Assembly (NCBI GenBank): GCA_963808725.1 | Contig: CAWEGO010000001.1 | Coordinates: 558,001-622,000, forward strand | Reading direction: 5' to 3' | From: JAHFUA01 sp963808725 | Lineage (GTDB): Bacteria > Acidobacteriota > Terriglobia > Terriglobales > Acidobacteriaceae | Length of the DNA stretch: 64,000 nucleotides | Shown here: in pieces, positions 9,148-17,519 of the stretch | Position numbering within the stretch: position 1 is the first letter of the stretch | Layout: each line of letters starts with the position of its first letter | Made by a program: the position numbers and the translations under genes | Notes under the pieces: generated by a model | Databases searched by the model: none | What the model was told of the DNA's origin: nothing | The model's input: only the letters and a program-made list of their open reading frames with translations

Positions 9148-10791
9148 TCAGTTGCCTTGGTGGCTGTGCGGGTCCGCGTCCTGGCCATAGAGCAACAGGT
9201 CGATCCCGTCGACACTGTGCTGGCTGAGCAACTTGTAGCGCCGCGCGTGCCAGGCGCAGAGAACCTCGCTGGCCATATCCATGTGTCCCGAGGCGCGATG
9301 CTCGTTCAGGAAGAGCCAAACGCGTTTGCGCGGAGGCGGCGGATTCTGGAAGACCTCCGCCAGAGGAGTCACCAGGAAATCGCGATAGCTCATCCGCTCG
9401 CCCGAGGAAGGGTGCAGGACCTCCGGGTCCTGGATGCTCTTGCCGGCCAGCGAGCGGTAGTACTCAAAGGTCATCCTGCCCGGGGCGGTGTAGAAGAAGA
9501 CTCCATCGCCCGGTTCGGCATGGGCCAGGACGTACCGGCTGGCCGTGCGCCAATCGTCGCGGCCGACGTTGAAATCGCGCTGGTAGTAGGCGAACACTCC
9601 GTTCACGGAGAGCGCTCCCATCACCAGAAGCATCCCGAATCTCAAAACACGGTAACGCAAGCGCGCAATCCCGGCGGCGGCAAGCAGAACCGATGCAGGA
9701 AGACACAGGATCAGGTAGCGCGCGAGGAAAATTGATCGGAACTGGGAAGTCACCAGCACGGCTACAATCGGAAAGGTCAGCCAGATGATGAGGAAACTGT
9801 ATCTCCAGCCGCCCATCCCAAAGGGCCTGACTGCTTTTGCCCTCCACCGGGCCCAGACGGCCAATATCCAGGCGAGGGCATAAAGCGCCAGCAGCGGGTA
9901 TCCGCCGTTGCCGGCGAGCGACCGGAAGAAGTGACCCACAATAGCTGCGTTGGGGCGGGGCAGCCAGTTCATGGGCTGCGCGCCTGCCCTCCATATAAAA
10001 ATGGCGACCGGCGACACGCCATAGGCAAAGAAACGGAACGATTGGAACCAGCCGGCGCCGTCCCTGTGCTGCCGGGGTAACGCTGCCATCGACAACCCGT
10101 GCGCCACCACCACCAGCAGACCATAAAAATGCGCATAGACGAGCAGCACGCTGGCGGCAGTGTAGAGCCACCAGTTTCGCGTCCGGGGCTCCTCAATCGC
10201 GCGAACGAAGAGCCAGGAGCACAGTGCGCTCAGGAAGACCAGCAGGGTGTAAGCGCGCGCCTCCTGCGAATAGCGCACGTGGAAGGCATTGACCGCGAGC
10301 AGCAGCGCCGCCAGGAGACCCGCGCGTGGCCGAAACAAACGTGCGCCGAGAGCATATACAACCGGGATGGCCGCCAGCCCGAACAGTACCGACAGGCTGC
10401 GAACGAAGAACTCGCTGATCCCAAACTTCAGCCAGAACTTCAGCAACAGGTAATACAGCGCCATGTTCATTTCCCGCTGCCACAACAGGTGCAGGAAGTT
10501 GAGCCAATCGAGCCGCGCGATCTCGACGCTGATTCCCTCGTCAAACCAGAAACTCTTATGGGCCAGCAGGTGGAAGCGAAGCAACGCGGCTGCGGCGAGC
10601 GTCGCCGCCAGCAGCAGGAGATGGCGATACTGCGAAACCCCGCCGGGCCGCTGCGGAGATACGGCTCGCACTCGCACGGTCCGCCAGGCGGTCTTGTGCG
10701 GACTCGCTTCCACCGGTTCGGTTGTGGCAGCCTTGCTGATGGGAAGGTCCTTAGGCGGCGAACGTGTCGCGGTCCTTAAGGACATTTTCAT
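9148..10791 (-). CDS. GT39-like membrane glycosyltransferase
   Basis: Integral membrane protein of about 547 aa of the GT-C fold (PMT/ArnT-like, PF13231 type). After a 55-residue Arg/Pro-rich cytoplasmic N-terminus comes the first membrane helix (LLLLAATLAAAALLRFHLL). It is followed by FWFDEGISV, whose Asp-Glu is the usual catalytic/metal site in the first loop, and then about ten more hydrophobic segments. The C-terminal soluble part has no recognisable motif. It presumably moves a sugar from a lipid-linked donor on the outer face of the membrane. ATG at 10791 or 10785; no clear ribosome site. Confidence 0.78.
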   Translation of the reverse strand: MKMSLRTATRSPPKDLPISKAATTEPVEASPHKTAWRTVRVRAVSPQRPGGVSQYRHLLLLAATLAAAALLRFHLLAHKSFWFDEGISVEIARLDWLNFLHLLWQREMNMALYYLLLKFWLKFGISEFFVRSLSVLFGLAAIPVVYALGARLFRPRAGLLAALLLAVNAFHVRYSQEARAYTLLVFLSALCSWLFVRAIEEPRTRNWWLYTAASVLLVYAHFYGLLVVVAHGLSMAALPRQHRDGAGWFQSFRFFAYGVSPVAIFIWRAGAQPMNWLPRPNAAIVGHFFRSLAGNGGYPLLALYALAWILAVWARWRAKAVRPFGMGGWRYSFLIIWLTFPIVAVLVTSQFRSIFLARYLILCLPASVLLAAAGIARLRYRVLRFGMLLVMGALSVNGVFAYYQRDFNVGRDDWRTASRYVLAHAEPGDGVFFYTAPGRMTFEYYRSLAGKSIQDPEVLHPSSGERMSYRDFLVTPLAEVFQNPPPPRKRVWLFLNEHRASGHMDMASEVLCAWHARRYKLLSQHSVDGIDLLLYGQDADPHSHQGN

Positions 10792-10916
10792 CCCGCGCCC
10801 GGGCCTGCTATCGCAGCTTTCGCGTCACTACGGCAGTCGTCGGTGCATGTACTCTCAGGTGTGGGGAAGCGTGCTGCATGGCATTGCGGCGAATGCGGGA
10901 AGAAGGGCAGGTTGCG

Positions 10917-11933
10917 CTATTTCAACCGGCGCATGCGCGGGTTAGGCTGGTATTCGCGCCCGACTTTGGCGCAGGGGATGAAACGGCCGCTCTGGTAGTA
11001 GCCGACCACGTCGGAGGTGAACGGCGTGCTGCCTTGCAAAGCATTCTCGCCCACGCCGTAGGCATCGACTCGGGCTCCGGCGCGCTCGAACTCGCGGATC
11101 CTCTCCGGATTGAAGCCACCGCTGACGGCGATCTTGACGCCCGTGCCGCCGGCTTCGTCCAGGCGCCGCCGCACAATCTCGACCAGCACAGGATTGACGC
11201 CCGTGAGCTTGTGACCCGCCTGCTCGACGGCTTTGTCCACCAGTGCAGCCGCGGTGTCCAGGCGCACGCCCGCGAGCGCCAGCCCGCGCTCCTTGAGCGC
11301 CTTGTAGACTTCGACCGAAGTCCGCGCGGAGTCGTTTTCGAAATCCACCAATGACCAGATCGGCTGATCGGGAGTGGCTTCGGCCAGCGCCAGCGTGGCG
11401 GCCACCGTATCTCCCTTGAAGGCGGCGATCAGCGCGTGGGGCATGGTGCCTACGGCGCCCGTACCGAAGGCGGTGGCGCCGGCGGGAGTGGAAGCCCCTA
11501 TCGCGCCACCGACCCTCGCCGCATAGCCGTCGTATTCCTGCACCTCGGGCGCGTCGAAGCGGGCCGGGAAGAAGAGCACGGGCTTGCCGCTCGCGGCCTC
11601 GACCACGGCGCGCACGTTGGTCGCTATCCGGGTCATGCGCGATAGTAGCCCGAGGTAAACCGTCTCCAGTTCGACCAGTTCCTGGATCGGCCCGTGGAGG
11701 TGCAGCACGCTCTCGAGCGGCGCGATGCGATCGCCGTCCGCCAGTCCTTGGACTTCGACCTCAGGGCCAGTCTGCCCCAGCAGTTCCATGGCGTACTTGA
11801 TTCCGCAGAGCACGGCGTCTCCGCGCTGGAAGACCTGGTAGACCACGCGACGGTTGTTGCCGGCGTGTGCGCAGGTGATCTGGGCGCGCGTGAAATACGA
11901 GTCCGTGTAGCGCGCTATTTCGTTCAACCTCAT
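10917..11933 (-). CDS. pncB: nicotinate phosphoribosyltransferase
   Basis: Converts nicotinate and PRPP to nicotinate mononucleotide in NAD salvage; cytoplasmic, about 338 aa. Family features are RYTDSYF near the N-terminus, the LETVYLGLLSR helix, FPARF, the GTMPHALI substrate segment, VRLDT and IAVSGGFN with the phosphate-binding loop, and YGVGENAL. I placed the start at the ATG at 11933 (MRLNEIARYTDSYF) because the longer reading adds 46 residues encoded by a GTACCGA tandem repeat and has no counterpart in the family. Confidence 0.88.
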   Translation of the reverse strand: MRLNEIARYTDSYFTRAQITCAHAGNNRRVVYQVFQRGDAVLCGIKYAMELLGQTGPEVEVQGLADGDRIAPLESVLHLHGPIQELVELETVYLGLLSRMTRIATNVRAVVEAASGKPVLFFPARFDAPEVQEYDGYAARVGGAIGASTPAGATAFGTGAVGTMPHALIAAFKGDTVAATLALAEATPDQPIWSLVDFENDSARTSVEVYKALKERGLALAGVRLDTAAALVDKAVEQAGHKLTGVNPVLVEIVRRRLDEAGGTGVKIAVSGGFNPERIREFERAGARVDAYGVGENALQGSTPFTSDVVGYYQSGRFIPCAKVGREYQPNPRMRRLK

Positions 11934-11957
11934 GCGGCTGGATATGTTACGCCTTTC

Positions 11958-11981
11958 GAAGTACCGAGTACCGAGTACCCA
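11958..11981. repeat. GTACCGA heptamer tandem repeat, short array
   Basis: About three copies of GTACCGA in tandem in the 212-bp gap upstream of nicotinate phosphoribosyltransferase. The same heptamer forms a longer array at 52719-52789. The rest of the gap (to 12145) shows no gene. Confidence 0.75.
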
Positions 11982-12145
11982 GCAAGGTGAAATGAAGCTG
12001 ATACGAAAGCGGGTAATGAACTCGAACCCGAAGAAGGGGGCCGGAAAGGCAGGAGAGCCCGAAGCCAGCACCGGCTGAAGTCGAAGGGTGGTGTGACGGG
12101 ACGGCGAGTGGTTCCCTCCCGCCGTCCCGTTGCCGCGAATCGCGA

Positions 12146-13120
12146 TCAGACTCCCACCGCATGCAACCGGCGCCCCAAGGCACTCAAGGCGTAGTCCACC
12201 ATCTCCTCTCGCAATCCTTCCGGGGTGAGCCCGGGCCAGGCAGACTCCAGATGTTTGCCGCCGTAGAAGTTCATATCGCTCTGCGGCGGGCGCATCACGC
12301 TCGGGATCAAGGGACGGAATTCCCGGATGGTGTCCCGAACCAGAGGAACGTAGCGGCCGGGATTTTCCGTGACTTTGTCCCTCAGATACTTCACGCCAAA
12401 CAGCACGTGCCGAGACTCATCGCGGGTAGCCGCGGTAAAGCCCTGATAGAAGCCCCAGGTGCGGCCCCAGCGGCGGGCGCCCTCGAGCTGGTAGCGCATT
12501 CCCGTCAGGAACAGAGCGCCCTCCACAATCAGGTGATAGACGGTCACGAACTGCACCGTGGCGTCAACATCATCCGGATGCGAGGCCAGCCGCTGCGACT
12601 GCGCGGGGAGCCAGTCGTAGAACAGGTAACGATAGGCGGGATTCTCTTCCGCCGTGATGCCAATCTGGCTCACCATCTGCTGGAGATCCGGGGCATCGGC
12701 GCCCACCACCTCGCGCCAGTAGCGGTCGAACAGGATGGTGTGGCGGACCTCGTCGGTAAGTTGAGTGGCCACGAACGCCTCCACATCCTTGCTGGGCGAT
12801 GCCCACACCAGCGGCGCCAACAGGCTGGCCACCCGCTCCTCGCCTGCAAAGAACATGCGCAGGCTCCAGATGCGCCGCTTCTTGGTTTCCGGCGACAGGC
12901 GCTGCCATTCCTCGCGGTCTGGCGAAAAATCCAATTCATACGGCGACCAGGCTTGCTCCACCGATTTTCGGTAAAGATCCAGATAGGAGGGAAGCTTCTT
13001 GGCGCCGCGCTCCACCACCGCCAGCACATCGTCGATGTACAGGCTGCTCATGGATCCCAGCGCTGCCGAGCCGACCTGCTGTTCAACCTGCTCGTCGCTT
13101 ATCTGCCGAACTTCTAACAT
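12146..13120 (-). CDS. R2-like ligand-binding oxidase (ferritin-like dimetal)
   Basis: Ferritin-like dimetal-carboxylate protein of 324 aa, related to ribonucleotide reductase R2. The metal ligands are visible: Glu94 (FAGEERV), Glu124 and His127 (DEVRH), Glu200 (YHLIVEG), Glu235 and His238 (DESRH). Val97 lies three residues after the first Glu and Tyr195 lies five before Glu200. This is the arrangement that forms the Val-Tyr ether crosslink of the R2lox family (V71/Y162 in the mycobacterial protein). R2lox proteins bind a Mn/Fe cofactor and a fatty-acid-like ligand; their substrate is unknown. ATG at 13120 has a G-rich site (AAGGGGGTG) upstream. No nrdA is nearby, which fits R2lox rather than a true R2. 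Confidence 0.86.
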   Translation of the reverse strand: MLEVRQISDEQVEQQVGSAALGSMSSLYIDDVLAVVERGAKKLPSYLDLYRKSVEQAWSPYELDFSPDREEWQRLSPETKKRRIWSLRMFFAGEERVASLLAPLVWASPSKDVEAFVATQLTDEVRHTILFDRYWREVVGADAPDLQQMVSQIGITAEENPAYRYLFYDWLPAQSQRLASHPDDVDATVQFVTVYHLIVEGALFLTGMRYQLEGARRWGRTWGFYQGFTAATRDESRHVLFGVKYLRDKVTENPGRYVPLVRDTIREFRPLIPSVMRPPQSDMNFYGGKHLESAWPGLTPEGLREEMVDYALSALGRRLHAVGV

Positions 13121-13274
13121 GACCACACCCCCTTTGGTGTTGAATTCGCGCAATTTATCACTGCAGGAAGCGGGCAGTCAAACCGGCCACGCCGCAACTT
13201 GGCATTGACCTTATTCCCGGGCAGGCGTAGCGTGTTTTGTCGCACTCAAACTATTGCGGAAAGGAGTATCTGCC

Positions 13275-13592
13275 ATGTTCGTCCGCGTTGTCGAAGTGAA
13301 AACCAAGCCCGGAAAGGCCCGCGAGGTTTGCAACACGCTGCACGAAAAAATCCTCTCCACCCTAAAGGCACAGCCCGGTTTTGTGGATGAGTTGGTGCTG
13401 GTGTCGGATGCAGAAGGCATTCTGGCGATGAGTTTCTGGAAAACCAAAGACGATGCCGAACGGTACAGCCGCCAGGACTATGGCCAGGTCAGCGATCTGA
13501 TTCAACATCTGGTCCACAAGAAACCGACGATCCACGCCTACGACGTGGAGACCTCGACCTGCCACAAGATCACCAAGGGCCAGGCGGCCTGA
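13275..13592 (+). CDS. antibiotic biosynthesis monooxygenase (ABM) domain protein
   Basis: Small cytoplasmic protein of 105 aa with a dimeric alpha-beta barrel ABM fold. It opens with MFVRVVEVKTKPGKARE, has GFVDELVLVSD and FWKTKDDAERY in the middle, and a Tyr/Asp-rich C-terminus. The ATG at 13275 has AAGGAG at 13261-13266. The role could be cofactor-free monooxygenase or dimerisation sensor; nothing in the sequence decides this. It is convergent with the amidohydrolase (3-nt gap). Confidence 0.8.
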   Translation: MFVRVVEVKTKPGKAREVCNTLHEKILSTLKAQPGFVDELVLVSDAEGILAMSFWKTKDDAERYSRQDYGQVSDLIQHLVHKKPTIHAYDVETSTCHKITKGQAA

Positions 13593-13595
13593 GCC

Positions 13596-14441
13596 TCAAT
13601 CCGGCCAGATCGTAAGCGCGGTGTCGCTGAGGATGCGCCGCTTGGCCTCGTCCGGCAACGGCAAAGCCCGGAAAGCATCCAGCCCCTGCTTGAGGTCGTG
13701 CACGCCGGGGCCGGGCCAATCGGTGCCAAACAGCGTCTTGTGCGCGATCTCCGGCAGCCGGGGGAAGTAGCTGAGCAGGGAAGCCGGTGGAATGCTGCTG
13801 ATGTCCAGGTAGACGTTGGGATGGCGGCGCACCAGGAAGAAGGCCGTGTCCATCCACAACGGGCGGCCGCCGTGCGCCAGCACAATCTTCAGTTGCGGAA
13901 AATCAACCGCCACATCATCCACATACATTGGGTCCCCGTACTTGTTCCGCGCGCCGGGAAAGATTGAGGTGCCAGTGTGGAACATCACAGGTATGCCGTT
14001 GCTCTCCGCTGCCCGATACAGCAGTTCCAGCTCTTTCATCCCGTGGAGGTAGTCGTTGGGATAGAAAAGCTGGTGGGGAGGATGGATTTTGATCAGTCGT
14101 AGCCGCAGCCGAACGATCTCCTCGATGTCCGCTGTGACGTTGAGCGAATACCGCGGGTGCAGGCTGCCGCACGAGATCAGCCGCCGCGGGTCCTCTTTGA
14201 CATACGTGGCGGCCATGGCATTGAGTCCCGGCGGATAGCCGGTGACCTCGGGCGCAGCGGAATTGATCAGCACGGCGCGGTCGAGTCCGGACCGGTCCAT
14301 GTATTTCAGGAACGCCTTGGGCGAGCGCGTGAATTCCAGCACCTGGTCGAAATCGGGCTGATGCTTCCTCATCAATGCCAGAGAAGGCGGGTTCAGCAAA
14401 AGCTCGAACGGCTGGATGTGGATGTGGCAGTCGGTGATCAA
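13596..14441 (-). CDS. amidohydrolase family protein (Amidohydro_2)
   Basis: TIM-barrel metal-dependent hydrolase or decarboxylase of 281 aa. The signature residues are seen: HxH in DCHIHIQP (N-terminus), KIHP, the MFHTG histidine, LAHGG, and the final FGTDWPG aspartate. The family includes ACMSD-type decarboxylases and TIM-barrel hydrolases, so the chemistry is open. The start overlaps the stop of the upstream Crp-type regulator by 4 nt (ATGA), so the two are co-translated and probably functionally linked. Confidence 0.85.
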   Translation of the reverse strand: MITDCHIHIQPFELLLNPPSLALMRKHQPDFDQVLEFTRSPKAFLKYMDRSGLDRAVLINSAAPEVTGYPPGLNAMAATYVKEDPRRLISCGSLHPRYSLNVTADIEEIVRLRLRLIKIHPPHQLFYPNDYLHGMKELELLYRAAESNGIPVMFHTGTSIFPGARNKYGDPMYVDDVAVDFPQLKIVLAHGGRPLWMDTAFFLVRRHPNVYLDISSIPPASLLSYFPRLPEIAHKTLFGTDWPGPGVHDLKQGLDAFRALPLPDEAKRRILSDTALTIWPD

Positions 14442-15217
14442 GAAGCTTGCCGGCCAGTCCCAAACGCAGCCGACCGCAACGCTGAGACCGAACTGTGCTT
14501 CCTGGGATCCGGCGGCACTCCAGGGGGCTCGGCCGTGGAGGGCGCCATGCCGGCGATCCTCTCCAATTCTGCCCGGTTCTTCACCAAGAGCATGGTTCGG
14601 GTCAGATTCGCCAGTTGCTTCTTGCGGAAGCTGGCCAGCGCACGCGTGACCGTCTCGCGTGAGGCGCCAATGGCCTGCGCGATTTCGTCGTGGGTCAAAT
14701 CCAGATCCACTCGCAGGGTGTCGCAGCCGTCCTTCTCGGAGCCATTCTCGGTGGAAAGCGCGAGCAGGAAACGGGCCAGTTTCTCGCTGGCGGAGTGTGA
14801 GAAGCGGACGGAACCGACCTGGCTGTAAGCTTCATGGCAGGTGCGGCTGAGCCGCTGCGCCGCCGCCACACAAGCTTCCGGATTGTTGCGCATGAGGCGC
14901 AACAGGTCCTCACGCTTCACAAAGCTCACGCGGCTGGCCTGCAGGGTCTGGGCTGTCATTTCGTAAGGAGCGCCGGTGATGCAGTTGTGCAGCCCCAGAA
15001 TCTCGCCGGGGTCGATGATCTTGACAATCAGTACCCGTCCTTCGCGGGAGCAGACGGTGAGCTTGACGTGGCCTTGGGAGATCAGGTGAACCCCGCGGGG
15101 CACATCGCCTTCCATGAACAATATGGCGCGCGACGGCAAGGAACAGACAAATCCTTCCGCCTCCAACTGCCTGGCGAGGCAATCGGCAGGAGCCTCAGAG
15201 TCATGAGGGAAACTCAT
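14438..15217 (-). CDS. Crp/Fnr-family transcriptional regulator
   Basis: Transcription factor of 259 aa. An N-terminal cyclic-nucleotide-binding-like beta barrel (about 25-140) is followed by a dimerisation helix and a winged helix-turn-helix (LTHDEIAQAIGASRETVTRAL). The recognition helix carries Arg-Glu-Thr-Val-x-Arg, the same contact residues as E. coli CRP, which read TGTGA. The cAMP pocket motif GELG...RS is not conserved (GLHNC...PYEMT), so the ligand is probably not cAMP. No FNR-type N-terminal Cys cluster is evident. Several TGTGA-N6-TCACA-like dyads lie upstream of this gene and of target candidates. It shares an operon with the amidohydrolase. Confidence 0.9.
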   Translation of the reverse strand: MSFPHDSEAPADCLARQLEAEGFVCSLPSRAILFMEGDVPRGVHLISQGHVKLTVCSREGRVLIVKIIDPGEILGLHNCITGAPYEMTAQTLQASRVSFVKREDLLRLMRNNPEACVAAAQRLSRTCHEAYSQVGSVRFSHSASEKLARFLLALSTENGSEKDGCDTLRVDLDLTHDEIAQAIGASRETVTRALASFRKKQLANLTRTMLLVKNRAELERIAGMAPSTAEPPGVPPDPRKHSSVSALRSAAFGTGRQAS

Positions 15218-15404
15218 GTGGCGCCTCCTTGGGAGTTTTCCACAGACGTAGTGGAGTGGTTAGTGATGCGTAAGGTAACACGATTGTGACCCCTGCCAAT
15301 ATTTTTTTTGCTCCCGCGCACGATAAAAGATTCACCGGGTCAATAACTTAGTTCAGTTGCTGCCGGGCGGAGGCAGAGACTCGCAGTGCCGAGCGCCGCC
15401 TGGC

Positions 15405-15421
15405 GTCACACCAACTGTGAC
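15405..15421. promoter_or_regulatory. Crp-type dyad (GTCACA-N5-TGTGAC)
   Basis: Perfect inverted repeat of 6-bp arms with a 5-nt spacer, in the inverted half-site order relative to the CRP consensus. Located between the divergent regulator and the U32 operon. Confidence 0.45.
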
Positions 15422-15499
15422 AGCAATCAGCGCGTTGCGCCTGGCCCCGGACATGCTCCGATGCCGGCCGCGCGCGGAATGACGGCGGTCACAGCTTCC

Positions 15500-15515
15500 C
15501 GTGATCATCGTCACA
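15500..15515. promoter_or_regulatory. CRP-like operator
   Basis: CGTGA-TCATCG-TCACA matches the TGTGA-N6-TCACA pattern at 9 of 10 positions. It is 145 bp upstream of the first U32 gene and 285 bp upstream of the regulator gene. Confidence 0.6.
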
Positions 15516-15644
15516 GAGCGATCTTGGGAGCAGCAAGATAATGATTCATTCACCCCGCACCGGCGCGCGCGGTGACGGATTGGCCGAAACCCGCGTGGCC
15601 AGCGGTTCGGGGCGAGGCCGGGTACATTGACGCCTCATTCACCT

Positions 15645-16571
15645 ATGGTCGCAAGTATCGGTCGGGCGGAGCGGCAGGCCGTCCTGCTCGCTCCTGCCGG
15701 TAGTCTGGACGCGGCGGCCCAGGCGTTCGCGGCCGGCGCGGATGCGGTTTATGCGGGATTGAAGGGTTGGAGCCGTGGCGGGGCTCGGGGTGAACTGGAC
15801 CGCGAGCAGTTGCGCCAGTGCATCGAGCTGGCTCAACGGCTGGGACGGAAAGTCCAGCTTGCGCTCAACATCATTCCCCGGTCTGCGGAGCGCGAGCGCC
15901 TGCTGGAAGAACTGGCCGAAGTGGCGAATTGGGGGCTGCACGCCGTCATCGTCAACGACCTCGGCGTGATGCGTGACATGCGGCGCAAGCTGCCGAAGCT
16001 GGCCATCACCGTCAGTATCGGCTGCGGAGCACTGAACCTGGATGACGTGCTGTTTTACCAGGACCTGGGCGCGAGCGCCGTGGTCCTGCCGGGATACCTG
16101 GACCCGCGCGAGATCGCGGCGATCAAAGCCAAGAGCTCGATCGCCCTCGAGCTGATGCTGCACATGGTCGAGGAGTTCACGCAGTTGGGCAGGTGCTGGA
16201 TGCCAAGCTATTACCATTTCGCCGCGGCGGAGCGGATACAACCGGCGCCGCGCCTGGCCGGCAGCGTGAAACGCGGGGGAGTGGGCACGTGTTTTCGCAT
16301 CTGCCAGCAGCCATGGAAGCTGTTTCTCGACGGCGCAGAGGTTGATCACCGGGTTCTGCCCAGCCGGCAAGTCAGCCGCCTGGCGGAACTTGGGGAGTTC
16401 CTCGAGGCGGGTGTGGACGTGGTCAAGATCCAGGGCCGCAGCCTTTCTGCGGAGACGGTGGGCGCGGTCACGGGCTGGTATCGTTCCGCACTGGACGCCT
16501 GGAAATGTGGCGGCAGGGTGGATTGGGACGCTGCGGTGCTGCCCCCAATGTGGACTGTACAAGGACGCTGA
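15645..16571 (+). CDS. peptidase U32-family protein, UbiU-like (1 of 3)
   Basis: U32-family TIM-barrel protein of 308 aa. It shares its N-terminus (LLAPAGSLDAA, GADAVYAGLKGWSR) with the third gene of the operon, so the two are paralogs. Cysteines at 184 (LGRCWM), 216 and 220 (TCFRICQQPW) sit where this family binds an iron-sulfur cluster, but the C-x6-C pair of UbiU is not complete. Bacterial relatives hydroxylate ubiquinone precursors (UbiU/V), rRNA (RlhA) or tRNA (TrhP) without O2. Start is ATG 15645; a TTG at 15627 is in frame. Its stop directly abuts the next ATG. Confidence 0.8.
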   Translation: MVASIGRAERQAVLLAPAGSLDAAAQAFAAGADAVYAGLKGWSRGGARGELDREQLRQCIELAQRLGRKVQLALNIIPRSAERERLLEELAEVANWGLHAVIVNDLGVMRDMRRKLPKLAITVSIGCGALNLDDVLFYQDLGASAVVLPGYLDPREIAAIKAKSSIALELMLHMVEEFTQLGRCWMPSYYHFAAAERIQPAPRLAGSVKRGGVGTCFRICQQPWKLFLDGAEVDHRVLPSRQVSRLAELGEFLEAGVDVVKIQGRSLSAETVGAVTGWYRSALDAWKCGGRVDWDAAVLPPMWTVQGR

Positions 16572-17516
16572 ATGCATACCTTCGAGCTGAATACGACAAT
16601 CTCCAACCTGCGCAGTCTGCGCGAGACCGACCTGAACGCGTATGACGCGGTTTATCTGGGCAACATTTATTGCCGTACCTTCCAGGAAAACTTTCTGGAG
16701 CGCCTGGACGATCTCCGCGAAGGCGTTGCCCGCGTGAAGGATCACGGCTTGCGCGCCTATGTGACCTCCTATGGCGCGCCCCGCAACGACGCGCTACCGA
16801 AAATACAGAAGGCTCTGGAGACAGCGGCCAGCGCCGGCGCCGACGCCATCGAAGTGCACAACCTCGGCGTGCTGCGCATGGTCCATGAGCAGTTTCCAAA
16901 CATGGCGGTACACATCGGCGGTTTCGCCAACGTCTACACCGATGCGGGAGCGGCGGTGCTGAAGGAGCATGGCGCGGTTCGCTTCACCCCCAATTACGAG
17001 ATCAGCCTGGAGGAAGTCAAAGCCATCGCTGAGAACGTCGGACTGCCGGCGGAGATCCTGGTCCACGGCAAGATGCCGTTGGGAATCTCCGATTACTGTT
17101 TTCTGCTGGAGTATGAAAATAAGTGGGCGGAGAAGTGCCCGACCGTGTGTCAGAAGAGCCTCTTCCTCCGGCAGGAAGACTGGGCCATGCGGTCGGTCGG
17201 TAAAGGCGTGCTGAGCGGCAAAGACGTGTGCATGCTCGAGCACTTGCCCGCACTGCTGGCTGCCGGCTGCACGATATTTAGGGTCGAGGCCGCCTACGAG
17301 ACGCCCGCCTACCGCAGCAGTATCGCGAACGTCTATCGCGCGGCGCTGGAGCGCATTGCCGCCGGCGACGGAACGGTGGATGAGTTGGCATGGCATACCG
17401 TCCGCCAGCACACGGCGGTTGGGTTATGTAATGGTTTCTATTTCGGACGCACGGGTAGCGAATATGTCGGCAACCAAGGCGCCCTGGCCGAGGTTAGCTG
17501 GGTGGCGACGAGGTGA
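16572..17516 (+). CDS. peptidase U32-family protein, UbiV-like (2 of 3)
   Basis: U32-family protein of 314 aa. Cysteines fall at 34, 176, 189 and 193 (NIYCRT, SDYCFL, AEKCPTVCQK). The spacings of 142, 13 and 4 residues are almost the same as I recall for the [4Fe-4S] ligands of E. coli UbiV (C39, C180, C193, C197). UbiV works with UbiU in O2-independent hydroxylation of ubiquinone intermediates. Acidobacteria usually use menaquinone, so the substrate here is probably different. It begins directly after the stop of gene 1, and gene 3 starts 3 nt after its own stop. Confidence 0.82.
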   Translation: MHTFELNTTISNLRSLRETDLNAYDAVYLGNIYCRTFQENFLERLDDLREGVARVKDHGLRAYVTSYGAPRNDALPKIQKALETAASAGADAIEVHNLGVLRMVHEQFPNMAVHIGGFANVYTDAGAAVLKEHGAVRFTPNYEISLEEVKAIAENVGLPAEILVHGKMPLGISDYCFLLEYENKWAEKCPTVCQKSLFLRQEDWAMRSVGKGVLSGKDVCMLEHLPALLAAGCTIFRVEAAYETPAYRSSIANVYRAALERIAAGDGTVDELAWHTVRQHTAVGLCNGFYFGRTGSEYVGNQGALAEVSWVATR

Positions 17517-17519
17517 GTG

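Larger units (their letters stand above)
15218..15644. promoter_or_regulatory. divergent control region, regulator / U32 genes
   Basis: 427-bp gene-free region between the Crp-type regulator and the U32 operon. It contains GTCACA-N5-TGTGAC at 15405-15421, CGTGA-N6-TCACA at 15500-15515 and a half-matching GTAACA-N4-TGTGAC at 15275-15290. These suit autoregulation and control of the U32 genes. I see no coding sequence in it. Confidence 0.6.
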
